Shown: positions 24,475 through 34,369 of the stretch, piece after piece | Numbering within the stretch: position 1 is the stretch's first letter | Layout of the letters: each line of letters begins with the position of its first letter | Assembly: GCF_002807055.1 (NCBI RefSeq) | Contig: NZ_NIXN01000004.1 | Coordinates: 214,710-278,709, forward strand | Source: Confluentibacter citreus | GTDB lineage: Bacteria; Bacteroidota; Bacteroidia; Flavobacteriales; Flavobacteriaceae | DNA: 64,000 bases | Direction of reading: 5' to 3' | Program-made: the position numbers and the translations under genes | Notes under the pieces: model-generated | Told to the model about the DNA's origin: nothing | Databases searched by the model: none | The model's input: only the letters and a program-made list of their open reading frames with translations

Positions 24475-24814
24475 ATTCATCAAGTTCTTTACTTAATATT
24501 TCATTAAGTATGTATTGAATAGAGCTGCCATCTGCGGGTGGATTATTTATTCTAATTTTGGAGACACTAATTTTATAGGTATAGCCAGTTTCGTATTGCT
24601 CGTCAAAACCTTCAATGACATCGTAGAATAGTAACCACTCATTGTCTTTAATAACAGTATTTTCTTGAATTCTATAACAAGTTTGTTCGGCAACACCCGT
24701 ACAACTTACTCTTTGCGAATCTATCCAAAGGGTGGTATTAATAACATTTTCATTGTCAGAACATGAAATATTTAAAAAGATAAACGCGGCTAAAAAGGTG
24801 AATTTAATTTTCAT
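24473..24814 (-). CDS. DUF4377-domain lipoprotein
   Basis: A 113-residue lipoprotein. The longer frame is discarded because the ATG at 24814 begins a clean lipoprotein signal (KIKFTFLAAFIFLNISC). The mature part, WIDSQRVSCTGVAEQTCYRI, then FYDVIEGFDEQYETGYTYKISV and NPPADGSSIQYIL, matches the DUF4377 pattern as I know it. Cys is followed by SDNEN, similar to the acidic surface-export signal described in Bacteroidota lipoproteins, so it may be displayed on the cell surface. Function is unknown. It is divergent from another lipoprotein gene. Confidence 0.82.
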   Translation of the reverse strand: MKIKFTFLAAFIFLNISCSDNENVINTTLWIDSQRVSCTGVAEQTCYRIQENTVIKDNEWLLFYDVIEGFDEQYETGYTYKISVSKIRINNPPADGSSIQYILNEILSKELDE

Positions 24815-24936
24815 CATCTTGTTTTCTAGAAGATGTAATTTATAGAAAATGGTTGCGTCCCATTTCAAATATATTCGTATTATCTTCCTGTAATAAAAAT
24901 ATTATATATTTACAAAAATTAATAAACCCAAGTTTC

Positions 24937-25455
24937 ATGAAAAAAATCAACCTATTTATCATTGCAATAGTTCTCGTTTTATACTCTTGTTCAAACGAAG
25001 AAGTTACACCTCTAATATCTTCGGATATTTTAGGCACATGGATTGCTACCTCTGTAGATTATGGTGGACAAACCGTTACAGAAGTTTCAGGACAAATTTT
25101 ATCAAATACTTTTACTGGTGAAGGCTATGATATTGATTTTACGGTTACATTTAACGATTCTCCAAAGACTTATATTTCAGATGGGAGTTATAGTATTCAT
25201 TTAACCAATACAGTTCTAGGACAAACTTATACTCAAGATATTGAAAATCTAGAATTTCTACAAGATGGCTCCTGGGAACAAAATGGCAATAAGCTTATAA
25301 TTGAATCTCAAGGAGAAGAAACTGAAGGTACTATTGAGAAATTAACACAAAATGAATTAGTTCTATCTGTAGAAACCATTGAAGATTTATCGGAACAAGG
25401 AGCAACTATTATAAGCACCATAGTGGCTAAAGTGACGTTTGTAAGAAATAATTAA
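24937..25455 (+). CDS. Lipocalin-like lipoprotein
   Basis: A 172-residue lipoprotein; the signal (INLFIIAIVLVLYSC) sets the start at 24937 rather than the upstream ATG at 24853. The mature protein is all beta-strand, opening with DILGTWIATSVDYGG and holding the SWEQNGNKLIIES segment, the pattern of small lipocalin-like domains in Bacteroidota. A ligand cannot be inferred. It is divergently arranged with the DUF4377 lipoprotein, 122 bp apart, and nothing else is linked to it. Confidence 0.8.
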   Translation: MKKINLFIIAIVLVLYSCSNEEVTPLISSDILGTWIATSVDYGGQTVTEVSGQILSNTFTGEGYDIDFTVTFNDSPKTYISDGSYSIHLTNTVLGQTYTQDIENLEFLQDGSWEQNGNKLIIESQGEETEGTIEKLTQNELVLSVETIEDLSEQGATIISTIVAKVTFVRNN

Positions 25456-25570
25456 ATATACATATTGATTTTTATTAAGAGAAATTTTCTAATTCCTAGT
25501 TAGAAGGTTATCTTTTTAGTTTCATTGCATTCAAAGCAAAATAGATTATTATGCCCGCATGCTGTTTTTG

Positions 25571-25578
25571 TATATTTG
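25571..25578 (+). promoter_or_regulatory. -7 promoter element of the nitronate monooxygenase gene
   Basis: TATATTTG lies 16 bp before the ATG at 25595; an upstream in-frame ATG at 25559 lies before the box and so cannot be the start of this transcript. Confidence 0.5.
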
Positions 25579-25594
25579 TTTAAATGCAATCCAT

Positions 25595-26542
25595 ATGGCA
25601 ACTAAACTCACCGAACTTCTTAATATAAAATATCCCATAATACAAGCACCCATGTTTTTGGTTTCCAATACAGCTATGGTAAAGGAAGCTATGAAAAGTG
25701 GTATTGCTGGTTGTATTCCAGCACTTAATTATAGAACCTTGGAGGAATTAAAATCAGCTATCAATGAACTTAAATTAGCCAAAGTAGACGGTGGTTCCTT
25801 TGGATTTAATTTGATTGTAAACAAATCCAATTTAAAATTTAGAGAACAACTGCGTGTTATTTGTGAAGTCGGTTGTGATTTTATCATTACATCACTCGGA
25901 AGCCCCGAAGAAACGATAAATCAAGCACATAAATATGGTATAAAAGTATTTTGTGATGTGGTGGATTTACAATTCGCAAAAAAAGTAGAACATTTAGGTG
26001 CAGATGCTATTATCGCTGTTAATAATGAAGCGGGAGGCCACAGGGGCAATATGAGTCCGAAAGATTTAATAACAGAATTGGTCACGCATTGCAATATCCC
26101 CATCATATCAGCTGGCGGTGTAGGTTGTAAAGCGGATGTAGATAAAATGTTGAGTTATGGTGCAGCTGGGGTTTCAGTTGGGAGTCCATTTATAGCTTCG
26201 ATAGAATCTGGTGTGACCAATGAATATAAACAAGCTTGCGTAGATTATGGTGCCAAAGATATTGTGATGACCGAACGTATTTCCGGCACACCTTGTACCG
26301 TCATCAATACACCATATGTTCAAAAAGTGGGCACTAAAACTACTTGGTTAGAATCCGTTTTAAACAGAAACAAAAAACTAAAAAAATGGGTAAAAATGCT
26401 TCGTTTTGCTAAAGGCATGCGGGATACCCAAAAAGCAGCGAATGAGGTCACTTATAAAACCGTTTGGGTGGCTGGACCAAGTATTGAACAGACAAAGGCT
26501 ATATTGCCTGTAAGAGACATTGTGGCTAAATTAACAATGTAA
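25595..26542 (+). CDS. Nitronate monooxygenase family flavoprotein
   Basis: A 315-residue TIM-barrel FMN enzyme. KYPIIQAPMFLVSN near the start, NNEAGGHRGN (with the catalytic-type His), ISAGGVGCKADVDKML and GAAGVSVGSPFIAS are family motifs. Members oxidise alkyl nitronates or act as 2-nitropropane dioxygenase/enoyl-ACP reductase-like flavoproteins, and many are of unknown substrate. The C-terminus is shorter than the fungal enzymes. It converges on mutS2 with only 3 bp between stop codons. Confidence 0.88.
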   Translation: MATKLTELLNIKYPIIQAPMFLVSNTAMVKEAMKSGIAGCIPALNYRTLEELKSAINELKLAKVDGGSFGFNLIVNKSNLKFREQLRVICEVGCDFIITSLGSPEETINQAHKYGIKVFCDVVDLQFAKKVEHLGADAIIAVNNEAGGHRGNMSPKDLITELVTHCNIPIISAGGVGCKADVDKMLSYGAAGVSVGSPFIASIESGVTNEYKQACVDYGAKDIVMTERISGTPCTVINTPYVQKVGTKTTWLESVLNRNKKLKKWVKMLRFAKGMRDTQKAANEVTYKTVWVAGPSIEQTKAILPVRDIVAKLTM

Positions 26543-26545
26543 AGA

Positions 26546-28714
26546 TTATTTTTTTAGAGCCTCCACCAATTCCAATTGCTCCAAGCTTACATTGGTCGTA
26601 AACATGCCATAATTAACAACCGCTTTGTTTTTTTCGATTTTATCAATGCTTCCAATCGCGCGGCCATCTTCCATGCGGACTCTGTCACCGACTTTTAAAA
26701 TGGCTTTGGGCTTCGGGGTTTCAATCGCTTTTTTCTTGGCTTCTTTCTTTTTTTCTCGAATGACTTCAACCACTTTTTCAGCTTCCTGCTTCACAGCTTC
26801 TTCTTTGGCTTTGATGACTTTTTTCTCTTTAACCGTGACTTTTTTGCGCTTGGAATTTTCTATTTGAACCAATTTAAAGAGTTCTGCCATCAATTCCCTT
26901 TTTTGATTGTTTTCAAAGTATTTTTCGGAAATGTCATTTATTTTTTGTCCTAAATAGATTAAGCGTTGGTTGCTATCATATAATTCTTGGTAGCTTTCCA
27001 GTTTCTTTTGGATTTTAAGATTGATTTCCTCAAGCTTATCAGCTTCTTCAATCTTTTTCTTTTCATTGAGTTTTAAGGAAGCCCCTGTTTTTTCGAGTTT
27101 GCTGCGTTCTTTTTGAAGCTTTGCAATGGTTTCATCAAACCGAACTTTACTACGTTCTATTTTCTTTTTCGCTCGATTAATAAGTCCGAACGGAATACCG
27201 TTTTTTTGCGCGACTTCAAACGTAAACGAACTTCCAGCTTGACCTATAACCAGTTTAAACATAGGTTCTAACGAGCGTTCATCAAAAAGCATGTTGGCAT
27301 TCAACATATACGGCAACTCATTTGCCAACATTTTTAAATTCGAATAATGGGTAGTTATGATTCCAAAAGCCTCCCGATGGTAAAACTCTTCTAAAAACGT
27401 TTCAGCCAAGGCACCACCGAGTTCGGGATCACTTCCTGTTCCGAATTCATCAATCAGAAAAAGTGTATTATTGTTGCACTTCTTTAAGAAATAATTCATT
27501 TGTTTTAATCGGTAACTATAGGTGCTTAAATGGTTTTCAATGGATTGATTATCACCAATATCGCTTAAAATCCGATCAAATAAACACACTTTACTACGTT
27601 CATGAACAGGAATCAACAAGCCACTTTGCACCATAACTTGTAACAAGCCAACGGTTTTTAATGTAATGCTTTTTCCGCCGGCATTGGGACCGGAAATGAC
27701 TATAATCCGTCCTTCAGCATTCAATTCTATAGTCTGCGGATAGGTTGTCTTGTTCTCATGTAGATGATTTAAATAAAGCAGTGGATGATAGGCATCACGT
27801 AAATAAATATGTCTGTCATCTGTTATTTCTGGAAGAATGCCATTCATGGAACGGGCATATTTTGCTTTGGCAGCAATGACATCGATATTGATTAAAAAAG
27901 TCTGATAATCTTCTAATAATGGTAAAAACGGACGGATATAATTAGTGACTTCTTTTAAAATACGAATGATTTCTTCTTGCGCTTCGTACTCTAAATTGTT
28001 CAGTTCCCTAGAATATTGCAAAGTGGTTTCAGGTTCCATATAAACAATGCTTCCCGTTTTACTGCCACCCATAATGGCACCTTTTACCTTACGGCGGTAC
28101 ATGGCTTTTACGGCTAAAACTCGTTTGTTGTCCACCACGGATTCTCGAATATCATCCAAATAATCCAATCCGTGATACATGTTAAGTGCCGAAGTAAAAC
28201 TTTGATTTATTTTTCCTTTTATGTTGTTAATGGACTGGCGTAATTCAAAAAGTAGATGAGAGGCATTGTCTTTAACATCTCCAAATTTATCAACAATCGT
28301 ATCTATTTTTTCAATGATGGCTTTGGTGACGTTAATATGCGAAGCGAAATCACTCAACGTTGGATAATAGTCCTCAAACTTATTTAAAAAGATAATAATC
28401 TCATTGACTGTTGATGATATAGAAGATATTTTTTTTAAACTATGAACTTCCAAATAGGTGTTTTCAATCTTTAAAAGCTTTAATTCTTTGGTGATGGCAT
28501 CAAAACCATGATTGGGAATGCGGTTATCGTTGTAGAATGACGATAGATATTCATTCGTCAATTTAAGCGCATAAAGCAAGTCTTCCTTCGTTTTTAAAGG
28601 AGCAATTTGTAAGGCACTTTCATTACCTAAAGGTGTGACACAAAGCTCACTGACCTGCTTTAAAACAGTTGGAAATTCTATATCGCGTAATGTCTTTTCG
28701 TGAATGTGTATCAT
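26546..28714 (-). CDS. mutS2: MutS2-type ATPase lacking the Smr nuclease domain
   Basis: A 722-residue MutS-family protein without the mismatch-recognition domain. Walker A GPNAGGKS is at about 341-348, followed by STYSYRLKQM, the Walker B region LFLIDEFGTGSDPELGGALAE and the ITTHY switch. A long Lys/Glu-rich coiled coil follows (about 515-660), then a KOW-like beta module (ILKVGDRVRMEDGRAIGSIDKI). The C-terminal Smr endonuclease domain usual in MutS2 (about 780 residues) is absent; the frame ends 10 residues after the KOW-like part. It could act in recombination control or on collided ribosomes, but not by Smr cleavage. Confidence 0.92.
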   Translation of the reverse strand: MIHIHEKTLRDIEFPTVLKQVSELCVTPLGNESALQIAPLKTKEDLLYALKLTNEYLSSFYNDNRIPNHGFDAITKELKLLKIENTYLEVHSLKKISSISSTVNEIIIFLNKFEDYYPTLSDFASHINVTKAIIEKIDTIVDKFGDVKDNASHLLFELRQSINNIKGKINQSFTSALNMYHGLDYLDDIRESVVDNKRVLAVKAMYRRKVKGAIMGGSKTGSIVYMEPETTLQYSRELNNLEYEAQEEIIRILKEVTNYIRPFLPLLEDYQTFLINIDVIAAKAKYARSMNGILPEITDDRHIYLRDAYHPLLYLNHLHENKTTYPQTIELNAEGRIIVISGPNAGGKSITLKTVGLLQVMVQSGLLIPVHERSKVCLFDRILSDIGDNQSIENHLSTYSYRLKQMNYFLKKCNNNTLFLIDEFGTGSDPELGGALAETFLEEFYHREAFGIITTHYSNLKMLANELPYMLNANMLFDERSLEPMFKLVIGQAGSSFTFEVAQKNGIPFGLINRAKKKIERSKVRFDETIAKLQKERSKLEKTGASLKLNEKKKIEEADKLEEINLKIQKKLESYQELYDSNQRLIYLGQKINDISEKYFENNQKRELMAELFKLVQIENSKRKKVTVKEKKVIKAKEEAVKQEAEKVVEVIREKKKEAKKKAIETPKPKAILKVGDRVRMEDGRAIGSIDKIEKNKAVVNYGMFTTNVSLEQLELVEALKK

Positions 28715-28741
28715 TAAGTTTTGTGAAATCTAATAAAAGGG

Positions 28742-28749
28742 CAAAGTTA
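28742..28749 (-). promoter_or_regulatory. -7 promoter element of mutS2
   Basis: The minus strand reads TAACTTTG, 27 bp ahead of the mutS2 ATG. Confidence 0.45.
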
Positions 28750-28797
28750 AAAATTCTTTAGGTAAATCATTTGCATATAATTTATATTAAATCATGC

Positions 28798-28805
28798 TAT
28801 TTTTG
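28798..28805 (+). promoter_or_regulatory. Candidate -7 element of sppA
   Basis: TATTTTTG lies 85 bp ahead of the sppA ATG in the 176-bp divergent gap with mutS2. Confidence 0.35.
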
Positions 28806-28890
28806 ATATAATACCTTGTAAAAACTAAAACTTTTAGGTTCTTTGTAACATTAATTTCTATTACACTACAAATATTAAAAAATATAAATC

Positions 28891-30654
28891 ATGAATTTTA
28901 TAAAACGTGTATTATCGACAGTAGTCGGCATTTTTGTGTTTCTGTTTATTTGTTTCGGATTGCTCATTATAGTTGGATTGGTTATTGGGTCATCTTCAGA
29001 AGAAATTGTAACTGTAAAGCCTAATTCTGTATTAGAACTCACTTTAGATTTCCCCATAAAAGATTATGCGGGCAAAGTTGAGTTTAAAGATTATACTTTT
29101 TTGAACGAAGACAGAAAAAATGGTCTTTTTAATATTATTGATGCTATAGAATATGCTGCTACCGATGATAAAATCAAAGGGATTACGATTGATAATAGTT
29201 ATATTGATGCTGGCATTACCCAAACCAAGGAAATCCGTGATGCCCTTTTAAAATTTAAAAAATCAGGGAAGTTTATTACGGCGTATTCCGATATATATAC
29301 CCAAAAAGATTATTATTTAAGCTCTGTTGCAGATACTATTTATATGAATCCCGCTGGGACTTTAGAGTTTAAAGGCTTGTATTCTGAACAGTTGTATCTT
29401 AAAGACATTCAAGATAAAACAGGCTTAAAAATGGAAGTCATCCGCTACGGAAAATACAAAAGTGCCGTAGAACCTTTTTTGGTAAATGAAATGAGTGATG
29501 AAAATAGGGAACAAATAAGTGTGTACTTAAATTCCATATGGAAGCAAGTTAAAGAAGAGGTTTCGGAGAGCAGACACATTTCAGTTGCAAATTTAGATAC
29601 CATAGCTGATAATCTTTTGGCTAGAAATGCCACGTTAGCGAAAAGCAACAATCTCATTGATAAAATAGCCTATTATGATGAATATATTCATGGTTTAAAA
29701 GTGGCCTTGAATGTCGACTATGATGATGATATTGAGCGCATCACTATTGAAGATTATGCCATTCACACAGCTAATAAACTAAAATCAAAGAGCAGTAAAA
29801 ATAACATTGCGGTCATTTTTGCCGAAGGCGATATCATTTATGGTGAAGGTGATGAGAATAGTGTCGGACAAGGCACAATGAGTATGGCCTTAAAAGAAGC
29901 TAGGGAAGACGACAAAGTAAAAGCCATTGTATTGCGTATTAACTCTCCGGGGGGTGATGCTTTGGCTAGCGAACTAATCTGGAGGGAGATTGAACTGACC
30001 AAAAAAACAAAGCCTGTTATTGTGTCTATGGGTGATTTGGCTGCTTCTGGGGGGTATTATATAGCTTGCAATGCCGATAAAATCATTGCAGAACCAACAA
30101 CTATTACAGGAAGCATTGGCGTTTTTGGCATGTTGCCCAATGGTAAGGAATTAGCTGATAGTTGGGGTATTAATGCAGAACAAGTGGTAACCAATAAAAA
30201 TGCCGTAACATACAGCTTTTTTGAGCCTTTAAGTGAAACACAACATGACTTTATTAAAGAAGGTGTTGTTGATATTTATGAATTGTTTACAAAGCGCGTA
30301 GCTGATGGCAGAAACATGAGCCAAGATGATGTTAAAATAATAGCAGAAGGACGTGTATGGACAGGTGCAGATGCTATAAATAATGGTTTGGTGGATGAAT
30401 TAGGTGGTTTGGATGTAGCTTTAAAAAGAGCCGCCGAAGCTGCCAATATTGAAGATTACAAAATCAAGGAACTGCCTATTTTTGAAAAAGACTTAGATAA
30501 AATATTAAGAGGTTTTGGTTTGGTTAAAACCAAAGAAGATATCTTAAAAGAAGAGTTGGGTGAGGAAAATTATAAGATTCTTAAAAAAGTTAAATCCATG
30601 ACAGAAAAAAAAGGGGTGCAGTTATTGTTTCCTTATAGCATAGATATTAAATAG
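28891..30654 (+). CDS. sppA: Signal peptide peptidase SppA (67-kDa type)
   Basis: A 587-residue inner-membrane protease that degrades cleaved signal peptides. One N-terminal membrane helix (about 8-33) anchors it; two tandem S49 domains follow. Lys190 (GKYKSAVEP) in the first and Ser386 (DLAASGGYYIA) in the second form the catalytic dyad, at the spacing of the E. coli enzyme (209/409). ITGSIGVFG and GRVWTG are also typical. The gene has 176 bp of leader shared with mutS2 and is followed after 90 bp by the MG2 protein. Confidence 0.96.
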   Translation: MNFIKRVLSTVVGIFVFLFICFGLLIIVGLVIGSSSEEIVTVKPNSVLELTLDFPIKDYAGKVEFKDYTFLNEDRKNGLFNIIDAIEYAATDDKIKGITIDNSYIDAGITQTKEIRDALLKFKKSGKFITAYSDIYTQKDYYLSSVADTIYMNPAGTLEFKGLYSEQLYLKDIQDKTGLKMEVIRYGKYKSAVEPFLVNEMSDENREQISVYLNSIWKQVKEEVSESRHISVANLDTIADNLLARNATLAKSNNLIDKIAYYDEYIHGLKVALNVDYDDDIERITIEDYAIHTANKLKSKSSKNNIAVIFAEGDIIYGEGDENSVGQGTMSMALKEAREDDKVKAIVLRINSPGGDALASELIWREIELTKKTKPVIVSMGDLAASGGYYIACNADKIIAEPTTITGSIGVFGMLPNGKELADSWGINAEQVVTNKNAVTYSFFEPLSETQHDFIKEGVVDIYELFTKRVADGRNMSQDDVKIIAEGRVWTGADAINNGLVDELGGLDVALKRAAEAANIEDYKIKELPIFEKDLDKILRGFGLVKTKEDILKEELGEENYKILKKVKSMTEKKGVQLLFPYSIDIK

Positions 30655-30690
30655 AAATAAAATTTTCGTAAGATTTATCTTTTTTTTTCA

Positions 30691-30698
30691 TAAATTTG
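30691..30698 (+). promoter_or_regulatory. -7 promoter element of the MG2-domain gene
   Basis: TAAATTTG, 46 bp ahead of the ATG at 30745. Confidence 0.45.
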
Positions 30699-30744
30699 GA
30701 AAAAGCATCATTGTTTTGAAGTTTTTTAAATTTTGATAAAATTT

Positions 30745-33225
30745 ATGAAAAAAGCCATCTCTTACTTTCTAATATTTATCGTTTTAACATCATTTGCGGT
30801 TTTAAATAGGAGCCTTGTTGCTGAATTGGTTGAGGAAAAACTCAAAAATTACTCCGAAACCGAATGGCCCGAAAAAATTTATGTACAAACAGATAAACCT
30901 TATTATTCCTTAGATGATAACATTTGGTTTAATGGTTATTTAGTTAATGGCGTTACCCATGCCAAAAGCACAAAAAGCTTGGTAGTTTATGTAGAGCTTA
31001 TCAATGATAGAGACAGCATCATTGATAAAAAGAAATTCTTTACCGAGGATATTAGCTTTTCAGGTGATTTTAAGATAGATAAAAATTGGGAATCGGGAAG
31101 TTACTTGCTTAGGGCTTATACCAACTACATGAGAAATAATGAGCCAGATTATTTTTTTCAAAAAGAACTTTTTATATGGTCCCCGGACAATACTAACGAT
31201 TCAAGTTTAACAGAAACAATTGGAGATCCTGAGGTTTTAATCTCTGAGAAACCAGATCTGAATTTTTACCCCGAAGGAGGCCATTTAGTAGAGAATATAA
31301 GGGGCAAAGTAGCTGTAAAAGTTAAAAATGATTTATACAATAAAATAAACCTTTCCTCTTTTGTTACCGATAGTGATAATAATGTTGTTTCCCAATTTTC
31401 AACAACCGAATTTGGTCTCGGTTTCTTTTCGTTCGTTCCCGAACCAAACAAATCATACTATGCCCATGTTGAAGTTAATGGCTCAGAATATAAGTATCCA
31501 TTGCCCAAAGCATTACCAAAGGGCTATACTCTAAACGTTACAAATAATGAGGGCCATTTTTTGGTAAATGTAAAATCGAATATACCCTTAGGCTTAAAGG
31601 GTTCTTATTTTGTGGCGCACCAACGTGGTCATATGATATTCAAAAAGCTGGAATCTGAAGCCGTAAATGATTATACGCTAAAGTTGTTTACCCATGAACT
31701 CAAAGATGGCGTAGTCACTTTAACATTGTTTGACCCCAACGGAAACCCTGTTTGCGAACGTTTAATTTTTGTAGATAATATAGATAATAAAGGTATTATA
31801 GAGATAACAAAAGCTAAAGAGAAAGTAGGGGTAAGGGAGAAAATCGCTTTAAATATTTCTACAAAAGATGTTGGTGGCAATACGTTGCCAAGCCAATTAT
31901 CTATGAGTGTAAGGGATATGAATGCCTTACCATATAATAATAGGCAAGACAATATTAAAACATGGTTATTGCTCAACTCAGATTTAAGAGGAGAAGTCAA
32001 GGATCCTGGCTATTTTTTTACCAAGGATGCCGATTTTAGGACAAGGTTTCTTTTAGACCTGGTTATGATGACCCATGGCTGGAGGCGATTTACATGGCAA
32101 AATTTATTGCATCGTGAAGAGGCGGCTGATAAATTTCCTATCGAAAAAGGGATCACTATTTCTGGAACTACCAAATTGTTAAAAAAGCCCTATACCATTA
32201 CTAGTGCGGCTACAAGGTTAACTTTTTTAGGAGATATATTATCCCAAGAACCAGTTCAAAAATCCAATTCGCAAGGAAAATTTAGTTTTGGCCCTTTTGT
32301 ATTTTTTGATTCCATACCCATGATGATTGAATCGAGACTTACAGATTTTCAATCAAAGGAGTTAAATGATAGGAATGTTGAAATCCTTATTGATAAAGAC
32401 AATTACCAAAGTCCAGGAGTAAATAGAAGTACTGTTTTAAAAAATAAAAGCGCTAATGAAACCCAGATTGCTAATTTTCTAAAAATGTCCCAATACATCA
32501 ATCAGATTAATGCTGAATATGATAAAGATGTGGAAAGGTTGGAAGAAGTAACCGTGATTGCAGAAAGAAAAAGTATGTTACAGGAACGGCAAAAAGAAAT
32601 GGACAATAGGGCTCTACATGGTGGATCGGCAAATACTAGGATAGATGTAGAAACTCGTAAATTGGATGAGTACGGAGCATTTACTGGCCGTAATCCGATA
32701 GACGCTTTAGTCGAGGTAATGGTTCCTGGCAGTAATCGAATGAGCTCACTATCTAATGATCATCCTACAGGTAGAATGTATTTATTAAATAACATGAAGG
32801 TAGATGTTGATGCCGTAGAGTCAATACCTTTACAGATGATTTCCTTTATAGATGTGCTTAAACCACCAGATGCACTTATGTACACTAGCCAGAATATTTG
32901 GGTTATTGCTGTTTATACCCGAGAAGGAGCAAGGGTTTTCGATGAGAAACGTAAACCAGGCATCACCGATTTTAAAGCCAAAGGATTTTATACAGCCAAG
33001 GAGTTTTATGCACCAGACTATAGTAAAGAATCCCATACTGTCATGAAAGCCGATGTTAGGACTACACTGCATTGGGAACCTAACATTAGGACTACATCGC
33101 AAAATCCTTCGAAGGACATTTCGTTCTTTACCAGTGATACTAAAGGTGATTATATTATAGAGATTGAAGGTATTTCAGATTCTGGTATACCATTGCATGA
33201 AATCACTACCTTTTCAGTGCAATAA
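30745..33225 (+). CDS. MG2 (macroglobulin-like) surface protein with a TonB-plug-like C-terminal domain
   Basis: An 826-residue exported protein. The start is the ATG at 30745 (MKKAISYFLIF) rather than a TTG four codons earlier. After the signal, EKIYVQTDKPYYSLDDNIWFNGYLV is the MG2 pattern of alpha-2-macroglobulin-like proteins, and further Ig-like strands run to about 560. Near residues 640-770 the ARKS-type linker leads to NPIDALVEVMVPG and ISFIDVLKPPDALMYTSQNIWVIAVYT, a plug-like fold of TonB-dependent receptors, but no beta-barrel follows. No thioester (CGEQ) is present. Role unknown; it is a standalone gene. Confidence 0.8.
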   Translation: MKKAISYFLIFIVLTSFAVLNRSLVAELVEEKLKNYSETEWPEKIYVQTDKPYYSLDDNIWFNGYLVNGVTHAKSTKSLVVYVELINDRDSIIDKKKFFTEDISFSGDFKIDKNWESGSYLLRAYTNYMRNNEPDYFFQKELFIWSPDNTNDSSLTETIGDPEVLISEKPDLNFYPEGGHLVENIRGKVAVKVKNDLYNKINLSSFVTDSDNNVVSQFSTTEFGLGFFSFVPEPNKSYYAHVEVNGSEYKYPLPKALPKGYTLNVTNNEGHFLVNVKSNIPLGLKGSYFVAHQRGHMIFKKLESEAVNDYTLKLFTHELKDGVVTLTLFDPNGNPVCERLIFVDNIDNKGIIEITKAKEKVGVREKIALNISTKDVGGNTLPSQLSMSVRDMNALPYNNRQDNIKTWLLLNSDLRGEVKDPGYFFTKDADFRTRFLLDLVMMTHGWRRFTWQNLLHREEAADKFPIEKGITISGTTKLLKKPYTITSAATRLTFLGDILSQEPVQKSNSQGKFSFGPFVFFDSIPMMIESRLTDFQSKELNDRNVEILIDKDNYQSPGVNRSTVLKNKSANETQIANFLKMSQYINQINAEYDKDVERLEEVTVIAERKSMLQERQKEMDNRALHGGSANTRIDVETRKLDEYGAFTGRNPIDALVEVMVPGSNRMSSLSNDHPTGRMYLLNNMKVDVDAVESIPLQMISFIDVLKPPDALMYTSQNIWVIAVYTREGARVFDEKRKPGITDFKAKGFYTAKEFYAPDYSKESHTVMKADVRTTLHWEPNIRTTSQNPSKDISFFTSDTKGDYIIEIEGISDSGIPLHEITTFSVQ

Positions 33226-33255
33226 AATAATTTCTTTTAATGTATTTTTGCCATT

Positions 33256-34365
33256 ATGATTACAAACGAGCAATTTGCAGAGCTTACTAAAAGAAGTAAA
33301 AAACTAAAAACCTATTTAGAGATTGACAAAAAACAAATCCTGATTCAGAATGAAGAGGAAAAAGTTGCCAATCCAGCGTTTTGGAACGACCCCAAAGGGG
33401 CAGAAATAATAATGAAAAATCTGCGCTCATTAAAAAAATGGGTACAGGATTATCACACCATTGCCACTCAAATTGAAGAGCTGGAAATTCTTTTGGAATA
33501 TTATAGAGAAGGTGAGGCCACTGAAAAGGAAATCAATGAGTTACAAAGCAAAGTCGTTTTACTTTTAGAAGAAGTAGAATTTAGAAACATGCTTTCTGAT
33601 GAAGGTGATAGTTTAAGTGCTGTTTTACAAATCACGGCAGGCGCAGGTGGTACCGAAAGTTGCGATTGGGCAAGTATGCTTATGCGTATGTACTTGATGT
33701 TTGCCGAAAAAAGTGGTTATAAAGTGAAAGAACTCAACTTTCAGGAAGGCGATGTGGCAGGTATTAAAACCGTTACTTTAGAGATTGAGGGCGATTTTGC
33801 CTTTGGTTGGCTAAAAGGTGAAAACGGTGTGCACCGATTGGTGCGTATTTCTCCCTTTGATAGCAATGCCAAACGCCATACCAGTTTTGCTTCCGTTTAT
33901 GTATATCCGTTGGTTGATGATACTATTGAAATAGAAATCAATCCAGCTGATATAGAAATCACCACCGCACGTTCTAGTGGTGCTGGCGGACAAAATGTGA
34001 ATAAAGTAGAAACAAAAGTACAGTTAACGCATAAACCCACAGGCATTCAAATTTCTTGTTCAGAGACGCGTTCGCAACACGATAATAGGGCGAGAGCGCT
34101 TCAAATGTTGAAATCGCAACTTTATGAAATTGAGCTTCAAAAGCAATTATCCCAACGAGAAGACATTGAAGCAGGAAAAATGAAAATAGAGTGGGGCAGC
34201 CAAATTAGAAATTATGTGTTACATCCTTATAAATTGATTAAAGATGTTAGGACAGGTCATGAAACGGGTAATGTCGATACGGTTTTGAATGGTGACATTA
34301 CGCCATTTTTAAAAGCCTATTTAATGACTATGGGACAAAAAGAAGAAGCTCCAGATTCTTTGTAA
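33256..34365 (+). CDS. prfB: Peptide chain release factor 2
   Basis: A 369-residue factor that ends translation at UGA and UAA. The stop-reading SPF motif is Ser199-Pro200-Phe201 ([12 protein letters not shown]), and the peptidyl-hydrolysis motif GGQ is 244-246. The sequence is continuous from the ATG through [17 protein letters not shown], where E. coli and many others need a programmed +1 shift at an in-frame UGA; none is present, so this copy lacks frameshift autoregulation. A HAD-family gene starts 4 bp later. Confidence 0.97.
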   Translation: MITNEQFAELTKRSKKLKTYLEIDKKQILIQNEEEKVANPAFWNDPKGAEIIMKNLRSLKKWVQDYHTIATQIEELEILLEYYREGEATEKEINELQSKVVLLLEEVEFRNMLSDEGDSLSAVLQITAGAGGTESCDWASMLMRMYLMFAEKSGYKVKELNFQEGDVAGIKTVTLEIEGDFAFGWLKGENGVHRLVRISPFDSNAKRHTSFASVYVYPLVDDTIEIEINPADIEITTARSSGAGGQNVNKVETKVQLTHKPTGIQISCSETRSQHDNRARALQMLKSQLYEIELQKQLSQREDIEAGKMKIEWGSQIRNYVLHPYKLIKDVRTGHETGNVDTVLNGDITPFLKAYLMTMGQKEEAPDSL

Positions 34366-34369
34366 ATTT

